From the NCBI RefSeq assembly GCF_000455485.1, contig NZ_CBQR020000063.1:61953-107280 (forward strand): 45,328 nucleotides of DNA, written 5' to 3'. This stretch comes from Gorillibacterium massiliense. GTDB taxonomy: Bacteria > Bacillota > Bacilli > Paenibacillales > NBRC-103111. A program made the translations under genes and the position numbers. The notes beneath the pieces were generated by a model. The model had not been told where the DNA came from. It searched no databases and was given only the letters and a program-made list of their open reading frames with translations. Shown in pieces: positions 1-9,085 of the stretch. Each line of letters begins with the position of its first letter. The first letter of the stretch is position 1.

Positions 1-326
1 CCGGTATCCGCAGGTATGCCGTGTCCTCGAGCAAAGTCGTTGCCTGAGCCGGCCGGGATATGGCCGAATACGGTGGGATTCGTCAAAGACGTTTCCCACA
101 GCCCCTGAATCACCTCGTTAACCGTTCCATCGCCGCTTACGGCAACGACGGCGGTAATCTTGGCATCCGTCGCCATTTCCTTTGCCATGCGCACGGCATC
201 GCCCGGTCCGGCGGTAAAGCGGACGCGGAAGGGGATGTCTCGGTTACGCAGTTCCTCGTCGATAACTTTCCATATTTTCGCCCCGCGTCCGCTGCCGGAA
301 ACAGGGTTGACAATAAATCCGATCAT
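1..326 (-). CDS. Diacylglycerol kinase family lipid kinase, N-terminal part (cut by window edge)
   Basis: Reading leftwards from an ATG at 326, the protein begins MIGFIVNPVSGSGRG and later has VSGDGTVNEVIQGL and HIPAGSGNDFARG. These are the nucleotide-binding signatures of the diacylglycerol/sphingosine kinase catalytic domain (the NP-x-SG-x-G start and the GDGT-x-NEV loop). Family members phosphorylate diacylglycerol or related lipids at the membrane, recycling diacylglycerol left by lipoteichoic acid synthesis or making unusual lipids. About 108 codons are present; the remaining two thirds lie beyond base 1. The gene is divergent from the bacilliredoxin gene. The family is clear, but the substrate cannot be told from this part. 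Confidence 0.85.
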   Translation of the reverse strand, partial: MIGFIVNPVSGSGRGAKIWKVIDEELRNRDIPFRVRFTAGPGDAVRMAKEMATDAKITAVVAVSGDGTVNEVIQGLWETSLTNPTVFGHIPAGSGNDFARGHGIPADT

Positions 327-438
327 GGCTTTCCTGCTTTCAAAATAAAAATGGTAGGGATTGAAAATGAAAGGGTTTTCTTAGATGATTTTCGCCAGAA
401 AACGACATTCTCCTGCTGCGCCTTATGCGCGAACTATT

Positions 439-468
439 TTGCAACTTGCTCCCTTTTAAGTGTATAAT
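439..468 (+). promoter_or_regulatory. Probable sigma-A promoter of the bacilliredoxin gene
   Basis: A TTGCAA box (439-444) and a perfect TATAAT (463-468) are separated by 18 bases, about 45 bases upstream of the chosen start at 516. The stretch 327-515 between the two divergent genes shows nothing else. Confidence 0.55.
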
Positions 469-515
469 AAATCACAGTAATTTGCACAAAAGCTTTTTTG
501 AGGGGAGTGTTCATT

Positions 516-956
516 ATGCTGATGTCTTATGATTCCTATATGCGCGATTATGTCCAGCCTATGCGTGATGATCTGACTCGTATCGGTGTGAAGGAACTGC
601 GCACGCCGGAGGAAGTCGTGGAAAACCTGGGAAATACCGAAGGGACCGCACTTCTTGTGATCAACTCCGTCTGCGGCTGCGCTGCCGGACAGTGCCGTCC
701 AGGCGTCGCGAAGGCGTTGGAAAACGACGTTAAACCAGACCGGTTGTATACCGTTTTTGCCGGACAGGATAAAGATGCTACGGCTAAAGCCCGTGAGGAT
801 TTTCTCTCAGAGTACCCACCGTCTTCCCCTTCCATTGCCCTCTACAAAGACGGAAAGCTGGTTCATTTCATACAGCGCTATCAGATTGAAGATCGTTCTG
901 CTGAGATGATCGCCGGCGATTTGACAACGGCTTTCAATACCTACTGCACGAAGTAA
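516..956 (+). CDS. brxA: BrxA/BrxB (YphP/YqiW) family bacilliredoxin
   Basis: This 146-residue thioredoxin-fold protein carries the family's signature INSVCGCAAGQCRPG, with the C-x-C pair that removes bacillithiol from protein mixed disulfides in the cytoplasm after oxidative stress. Other family marks are TVFAGQDKDATAKAR and the YPPSSPS segment. An extra cysteine sits five residues after the CGC motif. The start is ATG 516, preceded by AGGGGAG at 501-507 with an 8-base gap; a TTG further upstream lies before the ribosome site and is not used. The N-terminus (SYDSYMRDYVQPMR) is closer to BrxA than BrxB of B. subtilis, but the two are hard to separate by eye. It is followed by a terminator, so it is monocistronic. 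Confidence 0.92.
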   Translation: MLMSYDSYMRDYVQPMRDDLTRIGVKELRTPEEVVENLGNTEGTALLVINSVCGCAAGQCRPGVAKALENDVKPDRLYTVFAGQDKDATAKAREDFLSEYPPSSPSIALYKDGKLVHFIQRYQIEDRSAEMIAGDLTTAFNTYCTK

Positions 957-976
957 ATCATAAGTCTGATGGAAGG

Positions 977-1017
977 AAAAGCATTCCGCCCCGCTCAAAC
1001 GGGTAGGGATGCTTTTT
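977..1017 (+). terminator. Rho-independent terminator after the bacilliredoxin gene
   Basis: The stem AAAAGCAT (977-984) pairs with ATGCTTTT (1009-1016), with an internal C-rich/G-rich pairing, and ends in a short T run. Confidence 0.75.
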
Positions 1018-1086
1018 CACTTTTGGGGCTTGATATGATGAATTTTGGGAAGGATACGCTCGTGTAAGCTTCTTTGACAATTTTTT

Positions 1087-1095
1087 TGGTATAAT
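1087..1095 (+). promoter_or_regulatory. Extended -10 promoter element of nadE
   Basis: TGGTATAAT is an exact extended -10 (TGn-TATAAT) 42 bases before the start. The TTGACA at 1074-1079 is only 10 bases away from it, too close to act as its -35 box, so the promoter probably depends on the TGn element. Confidence 0.5.
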
Positions 1096-1136
1096 AAGGG
1101 GTAAAGTTGCGAATTCGTGCAGGGAGGATGAGAGAG

Positions 1137-1946
1137 ATGAGTTTACAGGAGGAAATCATCAAAACGCTGGGTGTCAAGCCGACCATCGATGTGAATGCTG
1201 AGATTCGCAAACGGGTTGACTTTCTTAAAGATTACGTGAAAAAGGCCGGGGTCAAAGGCCTGTTGATCGCCATCAGCGGCGGCATCGACAGCGCGGTTGC
1301 CGCAGGTTTGTGTAAGAAAGCGACGGACGAACTGACGGAGGAAACGGGAGAGGAATACATAACCCTCGGCGTTTTTCAGCCTTATGGCGAGCAGGCCGAT
1401 ATATCCGATAGCTATGCGGTTGCGGAAGCTTTCAACCTCACGCACAAAGTGGAGACGAACATTCAAAGCGCTGTGAACCAAATCGCGTCCATCGCAAGCG
1501 TTGCGTTAAGTTCCATCGACGGTAAAACGGAGCTGACCAAGGGCGGTCTGGGCAACATCAAGGCGCGCACCCGCATGGTGACTCAATATGCTCTGGCTTT
1601 TGAACTCAAACTGTTGGTTGTCGGAACCGACCATGGCTCCGAAGGGATCACCGGCTTCTTTACCAAATGGGGCGACGGCGCCGTCGATATCGAGCCGCTG
1701 AAGACGCTGAACAAACGCCAGATCCGCCAAGTGGCTCAAAAGCTCGGCGTTCCCCAGAGCATCTTGGCTAAAGCACCGACTGCCGGGTTATGGGAAGGCC
1801 AAACGGACGAGGGCGAGCTTGGGATCAGTTATGATGACAACAGCGATTATCTGGAGGGGAAGAAGATTGCCCCTGAGGTGCAGGAAAAGCTGGAAGGCAT
1901 CTATAAACGGACGAGTCATAAGCGCGACGGAGTACCGGGAGTATAA
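1137..1946 (+). CDS. nadE: NH3-dependent NAD+ synthetase
   Basis: NadE adenylates nicotinic acid adenine dinucleotide with ATP and amidates it with ammonia, the last step of NAD synthesis. The 269-residue protein has the N-type ATP pyrophosphatase P-loop AISGGIDSAVAAGL near residue 46, and the GTDHGSEGITGFFTKWGDG and LGVPQSILAKAPTAGLWEGQ blocks typical of the family. There is no glutaminase domain, so it is the ammonia-dependent form, and its length fits the B. subtilis enzyme (272). The start is ATG 1137, with AGGGAGG at 1121-1127 nine bases away; the in-frame ATG at 1128 touches the ribosome site and is less likely. Confidence 0.96.
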   Translation: MSLQEEIIKTLGVKPTIDVNAEIRKRVDFLKDYVKKAGVKGLLIAISGGIDSAVAAGLCKKATDELTEETGEEYITLGVFQPYGEQADISDSYAVAEAFNLTHKVETNIQSAVNQIASIASVALSSIDGKTELTKGGLGNIKARTRMVTQYALAFELKLLVVGTDHGSEGITGFFTKWGDGAVDIEPLKTLNKRQIRQVAQKLGVPQSILAKAPTAGLWEGQTDEGELGISYDDNSDYLEGKKIAPEVQEKLEGIYKRTSHKRDGVPGV

Positions 1947-1981
1947 GCCGCCGCATTCAATAATAGGGGGAGGGTTTATCT

Positions 1982-2236
1982 ATGTGGGGTAATCTGACTT
2001 TTACAGAGCTAATGCGCAACCTGATTGAAACGGAGACGATAGTCACCATCGGGGCTAGCGGAAATGAACTTCATGGTGTGATTCTAGCTTATGATACGGA
2101 AGCACGGGTGTTGACTTATCAGGATACGGAGCCGGATGGAGCACGTCATTTCGTACCCCTTAGCTCTATCCGCAGTATCGGGTTGGAGGAATCATCGGAA
2201 GGAACCTTTGCCTACATCGATCTTTTCAAAAAATAA
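1982..2236 (+). CDS. Small hypothetical protein (84 aa)
   Basis: I do not recognise this protein. It is 84 residues, acidic and soluble, with no signal peptide or membrane segment. The pattern of short beta strands (TIVTIGASGNELHGVILAYD, then RVLTYQDTE, HFVPLSSIRSIG, GTFAYIDLF) recalls a small barrel of the Sm/SH3 kind, but that is only an impression. The start ATG 1982 follows a strong GGGGGAGGG site. It lies 35 bases after nadE and 17 before acpS on the same strand, with no terminator between, so the three may be co-transcribed. Confidence 0.75.
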   Translation: MWGNLTFTELMRNLIETETIVTIGASGNELHGVILAYDTEARVLTYQDTEPDGARHFVPLSSIRSIGLEESSEGTFAYIDLFKK

Positions 2237-2253
2237 ACGGAGCGTAAGCCACC

Positions 2254-2640
2254 TTGATTATTGGAATCGGAACGGATTTGACGGAGATTGACAGAGTGCG
2301 GAGCCTGCTTGCGCGCCCCAAAGTCGGGGAACGGTTTTTATGCCGGGTCTTGACGGTTAGCGAACGGCAGGCGGCGGAGGTCAAGAGCCAGCGGTTGGCG
2401 GAATTTGTAGCCGGACGCTTCGCCGCCAAGGAAGCGGTTGTCAAAGCCCTTGGCTGTGGAATCGGTCAGGCTGTCGGCTTTCAGGATATTGAGGTGCTGG
2501 CCGATCCGGCGGGCCGCCCGGTGTGCACCCTGTCTCCTGCGGCGCGCCGCAGGCTAAACCTGGAAGAAGCGGCGATTCTGCACGTCAGCATTACCCATAG
2601 CTCCTCGATGGCAAGCGCATTTGCCGTTGCAGAGGTGTGA
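2254..2640 (+). CDS. acpS: Holo-[acyl-carrier-protein] synthase
   Basis: AcpS moves 4'-phosphopantetheine from CoA to the serine of acyl carrier protein, enabling fatty acid synthesis. At 128 residues the protein has the usual length. It shows both family motifs: GIGTDLTEIDRV at the N-terminus, with the magnesium-binding Asp, and FVAGRFAAKEAVVKALG near residue 50, with the catalytic Glu-Lys region. The C-terminal LHVSITHSSSMASAFAV is also typical. The start is TTG 2254, needed to keep MIIGIGTD; a weak ACGGAG lies 11 bases upstream. It follows the 84-residue gene in a likely operon with nadE. Confidence 0.95.
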   Translation: MIIGIGTDLTEIDRVRSLLARPKVGERFLCRVLTVSERQAAEVKSQRLAEFVAGRFAAKEAVVKALGCGIGQAVGFQDIEVLADPAGRPVCTLSPAARRRLNLEEAAILHVSITHSSSMASAFAVAEV

Positions 2641-2715
2641 CTGAGAGGATTGCCAAAAACGGCGGCGGGAGGTTCGAACCGGCTTACCGGACGAGCCTGC
2701 CCGGCGCTGTTTGTG

Positions 2716-2721
2716 TATAAT
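2716..2721 (+). promoter_or_regulatory. Probable -10 element of glpK
   Basis: A perfect TATAAT lies in the 180-base gap between acpS and glpK, about 100 bases before the glpK start. No convincing -35 box is seen at 17 bases. Confidence 0.4.
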
Positions 2722-2760
2722 AAGATTATGTTAAACAAGCCTATTCGCTGGCAAAATTAG

Positions 2761-2774
2761 TGAAAGCGTTTTAC
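2761..2774 (+). promoter_or_regulatory. Candidate CcpA binding site (cre) in the glpK leader
   Basis: TGAAAGCGTTTTAC matches the cre consensus TGWAANCGNTNWCA at 12 of 14 positions, including the central CG. It lies downstream of the TATAAT at 2716 and upstream of the glpK start, a position where CcpA can act as a roadblock. Glycerol kinase is a known target of carbon catabolite repression in Bacillus, which makes the match more credible. The last two bases differ from consensus. Confidence 0.5.
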
Positions 2775-2820
2775 CTGGTTTGCCGATTATGCCGGCTCTA
2801 TCATAAAGCGTGGAGGATTT

Positions 2821-4299
2821 ATGGAGAAGAACTACATTTTGGCTTTGGATCAAGGCACCACAAGCTGCCGGGCCATTCTGTTCGACCACAAGGGGCGGGT
2901 GGCGATTAAAGCGCAGCGGGAGTTCACGCAGTTTTTTCCGAAAAGCGGCTGGGTCGAGCATGACGCAGAAGAAATTTGGCGGGTGCAGCGGGAAGTGATG
3001 AAGGAGGCGGTTGCCGGTTTTGCTTCCGAGGAAATTGCCGCCATCGGCATCACCAATCAACGGGAAACCGCGGTGGTATGGGAGCGGGCGACTGGAAAGC
3101 CCATCGCTCCTGCCATCGTTTGGCAGTGTCGCCGCACGACGGATATTTGCACCCGGCTGCGCAAGGAAGGCTGGGAGGACAAGGTCCGGGAGAAAACGGG
3201 CCTGGTGATTGACCCTTATTTTTCTGCCACCAAATTGATGTGGCTTCTGGATGCGATTCCCGGGTTGCGGGGGCGAGCCGAGACGGGGGAAGTTCTCTTC
3301 GGGACGATGGACACTTGGCTGATCTGGAACTTGACCGGCGGACGGGTGCATGCCACTGACGTAAGCAATGCCTCACGGACGATGCTGTTCAATATTCGGG
3401 AAATGGCTTGGGACGAAGAGCTTTGCCGAGAATGGGGCATTCCGCAAGCTATGCTGCCAGACGTGCGTCCGTCGGGGGCTTTTTTCGGGGAGACGACGGA
3501 GCTTGGCGGCGATCCGATTCCGGTAGCCGGCGCCGCCGGGGATCAGCAGGCAGCTTTATTCGGCCACGCTTGCCTCGACAAGAGCCATGTCAAGAACACA
3601 TATGGCACAGGCTGCTTCATGCTGATGAATACCGGGAATGAACAGGTGTCCTCCCGGAACGGTTTGTTGACGACTATCGCTTGGCAGCTGCAGGGGGAAA
3701 AGCCGCAGTATGCCCTTGAGGGCAGCGTATTCACAGCAGGAGCCGTCATTCAGTGGCTTCGGGACGGCCTCGGCCTGATCAGCCGGGCTGAGGAAACGGA
3801 AGCGGCAGCCATGTCGGCGGCGGATACCGGCGGCGTCTATTTTGTTCCGGCGTTTAACGGCCTTGGAACTCCTTATTGGAATCCTGAAGCGAGAGGAATG
3901 ATCTCCGGGCTGACTCGAGGCACTCGGCGGGAACACATCATCCGCGCCGCTTTAGAGGCTGTTGCCTACCAGACGGCGGATGTCATCCGCGTGATGGAGG
4001 CGGAATCCGGCACTCGCGTCAGCGAATTGCGGGTGGACGGCGGGATGGTGCGCAATCGGTTTCTGATGCAGTTCCAGGCGGACCTGTTGAATGTAGCGGT
4101 TACCGTGCCCGAAGAGTCGGAAACCACATCTCTCGGAGCGGCCTATCTTGCGGGGTTGACCGTTGGCTTCTGGCAAAGCGAAGATGAGATCTGCCGCTTG
4201 CGCAAAGAAGCGGGCCGATTTGTGCCGGACATGGAGGACACGAGGCGCGAGGCTCTGTATCAAGGCTGGAAACGGGCGATCGGGTACCAAACGGATTGA
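2821..4299 (+). CDS. glpK: Glycerol kinase
   Basis: GlpK phosphorylates glycerol to sn-glycerol 3-phosphate in the cytoplasm. The 492-residue FGGY-family protein starts with [19 protein letters not shown] (ATP site) and has [89 protein letters not shown], and the C-terminal FGGY-type signature [19 protein letters not shown]. All are standard. The ATG 2821 follows GGAGGA. Unlike in B. subtilis, no glpF or glpD is adjacent and the gene stands alone between a promoter with a possible cre site and a strong terminator. Confidence 0.97.
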   Translation: MEKNYILALDQGTTSCRAILFDHKGRVAIKAQREFTQFFPKSGWVEHDAEEIWRVQREVMKEAVAGFASEEIAAIGITNQRETAVVWERATGKPIAPAIVWQCRRTTDICTRLRKEGWEDKVREKTGLVIDPYFSATKLMWLLDAIPGLRGRAETGEVLFGTMDTWLIWNLTGGRVHATDVSNASRTMLFNIREMAWDEELCREWGIPQAMLPDVRPSGAFFGETTELGGDPIPVAGAAGDQQAALFGHACLDKSHVKNTYGTGCFMLMNTGNEQVSSRNGLLTTIAWQLQGEKPQYALEGSVFTAGAVIQWLRDGLGLISRAEETEAAAMSAADTGGVYFVPAFNGLGTPYWNPEARGMISGLTRGTRREHIIRAALEAVAYQTADVIRVMEAESGTRVSELRVDGGMVRNRFLMQFQADLLNVAVTVPEESETTSLGAAYLAGLTVGFWQSEDEICRLRKEAGRFVPDMEDTRREALYQGWKRAIGYQTD

Positions 4300-4313
4300 A
4301 CGGATAGGATAGA

Positions 4314-4350
4314 ACAAAGCCCCGCCGATGTTAACGACGGGGCTTTGTTA
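4314..4350 (+). terminator. Rho-independent terminator after glpK
   Basis: The perfect 11-bp stem ACAAAGCCCCG / CGGGGCTTTGT is followed by TATC. It can act on both strands; the convergent membrane-protein gene ends at 4457. Confidence 0.8.
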
Positions 4351-4456
4351 TCTATATCATTAGGGGGGCTGTTTATAACTTACCCCTTTTAGCTTAATTG
4401 AACCTGAAAAAAAGATTTCAATTTGATTACAAGATGAAATATTTCATTGGATCGGT

Positions 4457-5059
4457 TTAGCGCGGCAGCTCCCCCTTGAGCAGATGGCCGCAAATTAACA
4501 GGCTGAAGCCGCCCAACATACCGATGGCGAAGGGAGCGAAGCCGGAGTAAAAAAGTCCGATTACGGCGGTGAGCAGCAGCATCCAGATGGCCAGCGCCAA
4601 ATAACGCCGGTGGAGCCCGATCCCAAGAAGCAAATAGACGATGGAGAGAAAGAGACCTTGATAGATATCCGCTTCGAATAATGAAGCCCGGTTGCTCAGG
4701 TACGAGATTACGGGCGGCAGCAGCAGAAGAATGCTAACCGCTGCAACGATGATGGCGGGAATCCGGCTCGATCCGGCAGATGGGGAGCGCCCCATTTTTT
4801 CGTCAGCGCCGTGATGATCGACGCCGTTCTTTTGGCGGCGGCGGAATGCAAGGAGGATGGCTGCGCTTAGTACGAGAGCGACCCAAAAAGATGCCGGCAG
4901 AAGCCAGGCAGGCATGCCGTATCCCTCTCTTTGTTTAAATATCGCAGACAGCATCCACTGAATTCCCCAGACCGGAGTTAGAAAGATGTAGGGCCGCGCA
5001 GTTTCCTTATGGCTTGCAAAGGCCATTTGCAAGGATTGACGGGTTGATGATAAAGACAA
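4457..5059 (-). CDS. Hypothetical multi-pass membrane protein
   Basis: I do not recognise the family. The 200-residue protein has about six hydrophobic stretches (for example IFLTPVWGIQWMLSAIF, WVALVLSAAILLAF, IIVAAVSILLLLPPVISYL, GLFLSIVYLLLGIGL, LALAIWMLLLTAVIGLFY and GMLGGFSLLICGHLL), with a charged loop between the second and third. It should sit in the cytoplasmic membrane. The chosen start is TTG 5059, because AGGGAGG lies 8 bases before it; an ATG at 5092 would place the ribosome site inside the gene. It is divergent from mutY and convergent with glpK. The 105 bases between its stop and the glpK terminator hold only AT-rich sequence. Confidence 0.75.
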   Translation of the reverse strand: MSLSSTRQSLQMAFASHKETARPYIFLTPVWGIQWMLSAIFKQREGYGMPAWLLPASFWVALVLSAAILLAFRRRQKNGVDHHGADEKMGRSPSAGSSRIPAIIVAAVSILLLLPPVISYLSNRASLFEADIYQGLFLSIVYLLLGIGLHRRYLALAIWMLLLTAVIGLFYSGFAPFAIGMLGGFSLLICGHLLKGELPR

Positions 5060-5225
5060 GGGGATGCCCTCCCTGAATCGGATTTTGGTCATAGCCCGCT
5101 GGCAAAACCGAGGCGCAGCCGGGCTGGAAACAATTCCCGACATTTCCTCTCGGGATAAACTTCCGTATAATGAAACCGGAGAAAAGCGATCTTCTTTTCA
5201 TTATAGCAGAACAGAGGGAGAATAG

Positions 5226-6353
5226 ATGAACGCAAAATCGGACTACACAGTCGATAAAGAAGCCACAGATTACTATGCCGATAGGCTATTGGAATGGTAT
5301 AGACGCAATAAAAGAGATCTGCCTTGGAGGCGCAGCAAGGACCCTTACCGCATTTGGGTGTCGGAAATCATGCTGCAACAGACCCGGGTGGATACGGTCA
5401 TCCCTTATTACCATCGTTTTATGGAAAAATTCCCGACAGTCGACGCCTTGGCGGATGCGCCGGAAGACGACGTGCTGAAGGCTTGGGAAGGGCTCGGCTA
5501 TTATTCCCGGGCGCGAAATTTGCAATCAGCCGTCAGAGAGGTCAAAGAGGAATACGGGGGTGTCGTCCCGGACGATCCCGAGCAGGTATCCTCTTTGAAA
5601 GGAGTCGGTCCTTACACGGCGGGGGCGATCATGAGCATCGCCTACAATTTGCCGGAACCGGCGGTGGATGGAAACGTCATGCGAGTGCTTTCGCGGTTTT
5701 TCTTGCTCGTGGACGATATCGCCAAGCCTTCCACCCGGGTGAAAATCGAAAAGTTGGCCCGCTTCTTGATCCCGGATGGAGCTGCCGGGGATTTCAACCA
5801 GGGCCTGATGGAGCTCGGGGCGACGGTGTGTACGCCGAAGTCGCCCCACTGCTTGACCTGCCCGGTGATGGAGCGCTGCGGTGCTCGCCTCGAAGGGCGG
5901 GTGGAGGAGCTGCCGGTGAAAGCTAAAGCGAAGCCGCCTCGGCTGGAAACCCGCGCCGCCGCCATTGTGGCGGATGAGGCGGGGCGGCTGCTCATCCGCC
6001 AGCGCCCGGCCAAGGGCTTACTGGCGGGCATGTGGGAGCTGCCGCACGTGCAGCTCCCGGACGCGCCAGCGCCGGCGGTGGATGCCGCAGCGGCTCGCGG
6101 CGAGGCGGCTGGCGCCTTGGCCGCAGGGCTCGCGGCAGCGGATGGCATCGGCATCTTTCCAGAAGCGTGGCTGACGGATGCGGAGCATATCTTCAGCCAC
6201 ATTCGCTGGGAGATGCAGGTGTTCCGCTGCCGCCTCGCTGCCGGAGCGGCGCTGCCGCCTCATTACCGCTGGATGGCGCCGGAGGAGCGGGAGCGCTACG
6301 CCTTCCCGAATCTGTTTGTGCGCATCATCGACGAATTCGCTTCAAGTGTATAA
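5226..6353 (+). CDS. mutY: A/G-specific adenine glycosylase
   Basis: MutY removes adenine mispaired with 8-oxoguanine. The 375-residue protein has the catalytic Glu47 in SEIMLQQTRVDTVIPYY, the helix-hairpin-helix LKGVGPYTAGAIMSIAY, the catalytic Asp148 in PEPAVDGNVMRVLSR, and the [4Fe-4S] cluster cysteines C202-X6-C209-X2-C212-X5-C218. The C-terminal third is the NUDIX-like domain that reads 8-oxoG, starting near residue 240. This domain is encoded by very GC-rich DNA (about 5930-6280) and carries an alanine-rich insert near residues 280-305, probably a loop. The start ATG 5226 follows AGAGGGAG. Confidence 0.95.
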   Translation: MNAKSDYTVDKEATDYYADRLLEWYRRNKRDLPWRRSKDPYRIWVSEIMLQQTRVDTVIPYYHRFMEKFPTVDALADAPEDDVLKAWEGLGYYSRARNLQSAVREVKEEYGGVVPDDPEQVSSLKGVGPYTAGAIMSIAYNLPEPAVDGNVMRVLSRFFLLVDDIAKPSTRVKIEKLARFLIPDGAAGDFNQGLMELGATVCTPKSPHCLTCPVMERCGARLEGRVEELPVKAKAKPPRLETRAAAIVADEAGRLLIRQRPAKGLLAGMWELPHVQLPDAPAPAVDAAAARGEAAGALAAGLAAADGIGIFPEAWLTDAEHIFSHIRWEMQVFRCRLAAGAALPPHYRWMAPEERERYAFPNLFVRIIDEFASSV

Positions 6354-6417
6354 AGCTTCCGCGCATGACTGGATTATTTTTCATAGGATATGCAAATTTG
6401 GATAACCTATAGGGGCC

Positions 6418-6433
6418 GGCCATGGATATGGCC
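6418..6433. repeat. Short perfect inverted repeat upstream of the secreted repeat protein
   Basis: GGCCAT-GGAT-ATGGCC has perfect 6-bp arms and lies 31 bases before the next start codon. It could form a leader hairpin or bind a regulator; nothing else supports a specific role. Confidence 0.3.
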
Positions 6434-6464
6434 ATAGACTCGCATGAGAGGAATGAAGACCCCT

Positions 6465-7178
6465 ATGAAAAGATCTGGGAACAAGTTTTGGATTGCAACT
6501 AGCCTTGCCCTATTTGTGGCATCCCTTGCGGTGGCTTCCGCAGTTTGTGCAGAGTCGAAGGCGGCGGTTAACGGTGACAGCGGGACCGTGTGGAGTGCCC
6601 CTGGCGGCGAAGGATTAAGTCCGCATTCCGCGCATGGAGACCATGATGCGGGACGGATGCACGGAGGCGGGCTCTTCCATGACGCCGCCGAAATCCTGGG
6701 TATGCGGACGGATGAGCTGCGGGCTGAGCTAGAGCAGGGCAAGAGTTTGGCGGACGTGGCGAAAACGAAAGGAATAAGCGAGAAGGACCTCGTTGCCAAG
6801 TTGACGGATAAAGCCAATTCCCGCATCGATCAAGGGGTTAAGTCCGGCCATATCTCCCAGGAAAAAGCGGCGGAGATCAAGAAACAACTGAGCGGAAAGC
6901 TGCAGGCTGCCGTCGGGCAAAAAGGGCTGCAGAATTTCGGAAAACATCATGAGTGGATGGCCAAGCGCTGGAGCCGCGTCGCAACCATCATCGGAATCTC
7001 CGAGGAGGAGCTGGCGCACCAACTCAAAGCAGGGAAATCCGTTGCTGAAATCGCCCAAGCCCACGGGGTAAGCCGAGACAAGCTCATTGAGAAGCTGAAA
7101 GATGGCATGACTTCCGATTTGGAAAAGTTTGTCGACCATAAACGGACGGACAAGCAGCCCGAAAAGGGACGAAGCTAA
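6465..7178 (+). CDS. Secreted protein with two related helical repeats
   Basis: The 237-residue product begins with a signal peptide (KR then IATSLALFVASLAVASAV, with cleavage likely near VCAES or a little before), followed by a His/Gly-rich linker. Two homologous segments follow: AAEILGMRTDELRAELEQGK (about residue 70) and VATIIGISEEELAHQLKAGK (about 170). Each continues with a 'S(L/V)A(D/E)(V/I)A...G(I/V)S(E/R)(K/D)' helix-turn-helix-like unit and a charged helix. Such repeats are common in exported proteins of Bacillota and Actinomycetota, but the function is unknown. Several ATGs are available; 6465 is taken because the ribosome-like AGAGGA at 6447-6452 precedes it and it puts the basic residues directly before the signal core. 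Confidence 0.75.
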   Translation: MKRSGNKFWIATSLALFVASLAVASAVCAESKAAVNGDSGTVWSAPGGEGLSPHSAHGDHDAGRMHGGGLFHDAAEILGMRTDELRAELEQGKSLADVAKTKGISEKDLVAKLTDKANSRIDQGVKSGHISQEKAAEIKKQLSGKLQAAVGQKGLQNFGKHHEWMAKRWSRVATIIGISEEELAHQLKAGKSVAEIAQAHGVSRDKLIEKLKDGMTSDLEKFVDHKRTDKQPEKGRS

Positions 7179-7190
7179 AAAACGCACACC

Positions 7191-7236
7191 AAAAAAGCTT
7201 GCTGCCGATCGGAGTGGATCGGGGCAAGCTTTTTTT
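7191..7236. terminator. Bidirectional terminator between the secreted-protein gene and sodA
   Basis: AAAAAAGCTTGC (7191-7202) pairs perfectly with GCAAGCTTTTTT (7224-7235), with CCGATC/GATCGG continuing the stem. There are T runs on both strands, so it serves both convergent genes. Confidence 0.88.
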
Positions 7237-7287
7237 ACATCAGGATTTATAAGTTTGCCACTGAAGCCGTTTATCCTTGCTTTTGGA

Positions 7288-7896
<609 letters not shown>

Positions 7897-7955
7897 TTTG
7901 AAATCCCTCCTGAATTGGTTTAATAGGCTGATCATCTTGCGAGCACCCATGGAAT

Positions 7956-7984
7956 ATTATAATAAATGAAACAGGCTGATGCAA
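7956..7984 (-). promoter_or_regulatory. Probable sodA promoter
   Basis: On the minus strand, TTGCAT (7984-7979) and a perfect TATAAT (7961-7956) are 17 bases apart, about 60 bases before the sodA start. Confidence 0.45.
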
Positions 7985-8025
7985 AAACGGCACCTGAGCC
8001 TGATATTCATCCAGCAGAGTCCCGG

Positions 8026-8829
8026 TCAAGTTTTACCATGTGCGAGCGGCACGGCTTTCCCGTTCTCCAGTTGGTCCGTCCAACGGCGGATCAGGCCGTT
8101 CATAGACCGGCTCGCCTTTGAAGGAATCGGATGCTTCTCCGCCAAGGTGAACAGCCTCGCCGCGGGCAGATTTTCCCGCAGCACTCTGGCGTATCGGTGA
8201 TAGGGCCGATCCTTGCTGCCATACAACAGCATGACGGGATGCTTGATTTCTCCGAGACGGTCTGAACAGGTGAAGGATAAACTGCAGCGAAAATAGTCAC
8301 GCCAATTGCGCGGGTATCCCCGGACGGCTTCTTTATAAAGCCGGCTGAAATAGTGCCGGCTTGGAGAATTGCGGAGGGCGAAGGGAGCAGCGAGCAGGCG
8401 GCCGGCGCCGGCAAAAGATAGGGCAGTGGCGAGTCGAAGACGGAACCGGTTGTACCAGTCTGTCATTTCCGGCATGGAACTGATCAGAACGGCTCCGCGG
8501 AACCGGTCCGGATAAGACAGCATGGCGTGAAGCGCGACGGAGCCGCCGGTGGAATAGCCGCACAGATAGGCGCTGTCCAGCTCCAAGTAGTCCATCAGCC
8601 GCAGAATATCCTCCGCTAGGAGCGAATAGGTGAGGGCTTGGGAAGAATAACCGCTATGACCATGGCCCCGGATATCGTAGGTAATGACCTGATAGTCGGT
8701 TGACAAATCGGCTGTTTGCGCGGCAAAGATCGCTTTCGTTAAAAGCGGCGGATGGATAAAAAGCAAGGGAATTCCGTCACCGCTGATGTGATAATGCATC
8801 GGGCAGCCGTTGATTTCGTGGATGGGCAT
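8026..8829 (-). CDS. Alpha/beta hydrolase
   Basis: The 267-residue protein is a single alpha/beta-hydrolase fold domain: oxyanion region PLLFIHPPLL, YDIRGHGHSGYS, nucleophile elbow LCGYSTGGSVAL with Ser93, a likely acid Asp in LLYGSKDRPYH, and a late His in AEKHPIPSKAS. It has no signal peptide, so it is cytoplasmic. The fold covers esterases, lactonases and haloperoxidase-like enzymes, and the substrate cannot be deduced. The start ATG 8829 has AAAGGGG about 8 bases upstream. The 255 bases to the divergent GNAT gene carry no other recognisable feature. Confidence 0.85.
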   Translation of the reverse strand: MPIHEINGCPMHYHISGDGIPLLFIHPPLLTKAIFAAQTADLSTDYQVITYDIRGHGHSGYSSQALTYSLLAEDILRLMDYLELDSAYLCGYSTGGSVALHAMLSYPDRFRGAVLISSMPEMTDWYNRFRLRLATALSFAGAGRLLAAPFALRNSPSRHYFSRLYKEAVRGYPRNWRDYFRCSLSFTCSDRLGEIKHPVMLLYGSKDRPYHRYARVLRENLPAARLFTLAEKHPIPSKASRSMNGLIRRWTDQLENGKAVPLAHGKT

Positions 8830-9085
8830 GAACCGGCCCCTTTCATGAACGACTTCATTAGGGTAGAACTTTTTTCCCTATCCGATTCAGTATTTCCTGG
8901 GACCAAGAATCCATTCGCACAAGAAAACGCTTGCAATTAAGCGCTTTCAAGAGATTTCCTGATATTGTTACTTATTTCTTCATGAATTTGCGTAAAAATT
9001 GAGGAAATTTAGGTTAAGATATCGTAAAATAAAAAGACCGCCCAAAATATAGAGAGTACAAGCACTAAGGAGAGAGAGACCTTCT

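Noticed and set aside
1074-1079. TTGACA as the -35 box for nadE
   Set aside because: It is only 10 bases from the TATAAT, too short a spacer; the extended -10 explains the promoter better.
2668-2682. GGTTCGAACC resembling a tRNA T-arm
   Set aside because: No acceptor, D or anticodon stem can be folded around it.
4434-4447. Perfect palindrome ATGAAATATTTCAT near the membrane-protein stop codon
   Set aside because: It shares half-site letters with the IclR repeat, but the arms are in the opposite order and it lies at gene ends, not at a promoter; probably chance in AT-rich DNA.
7950-7975. PerR or Fur box over the sodA promoter
   Set aside because: The AT-rich dyad does not match the TTATAATNATTATAA consensus well enough.
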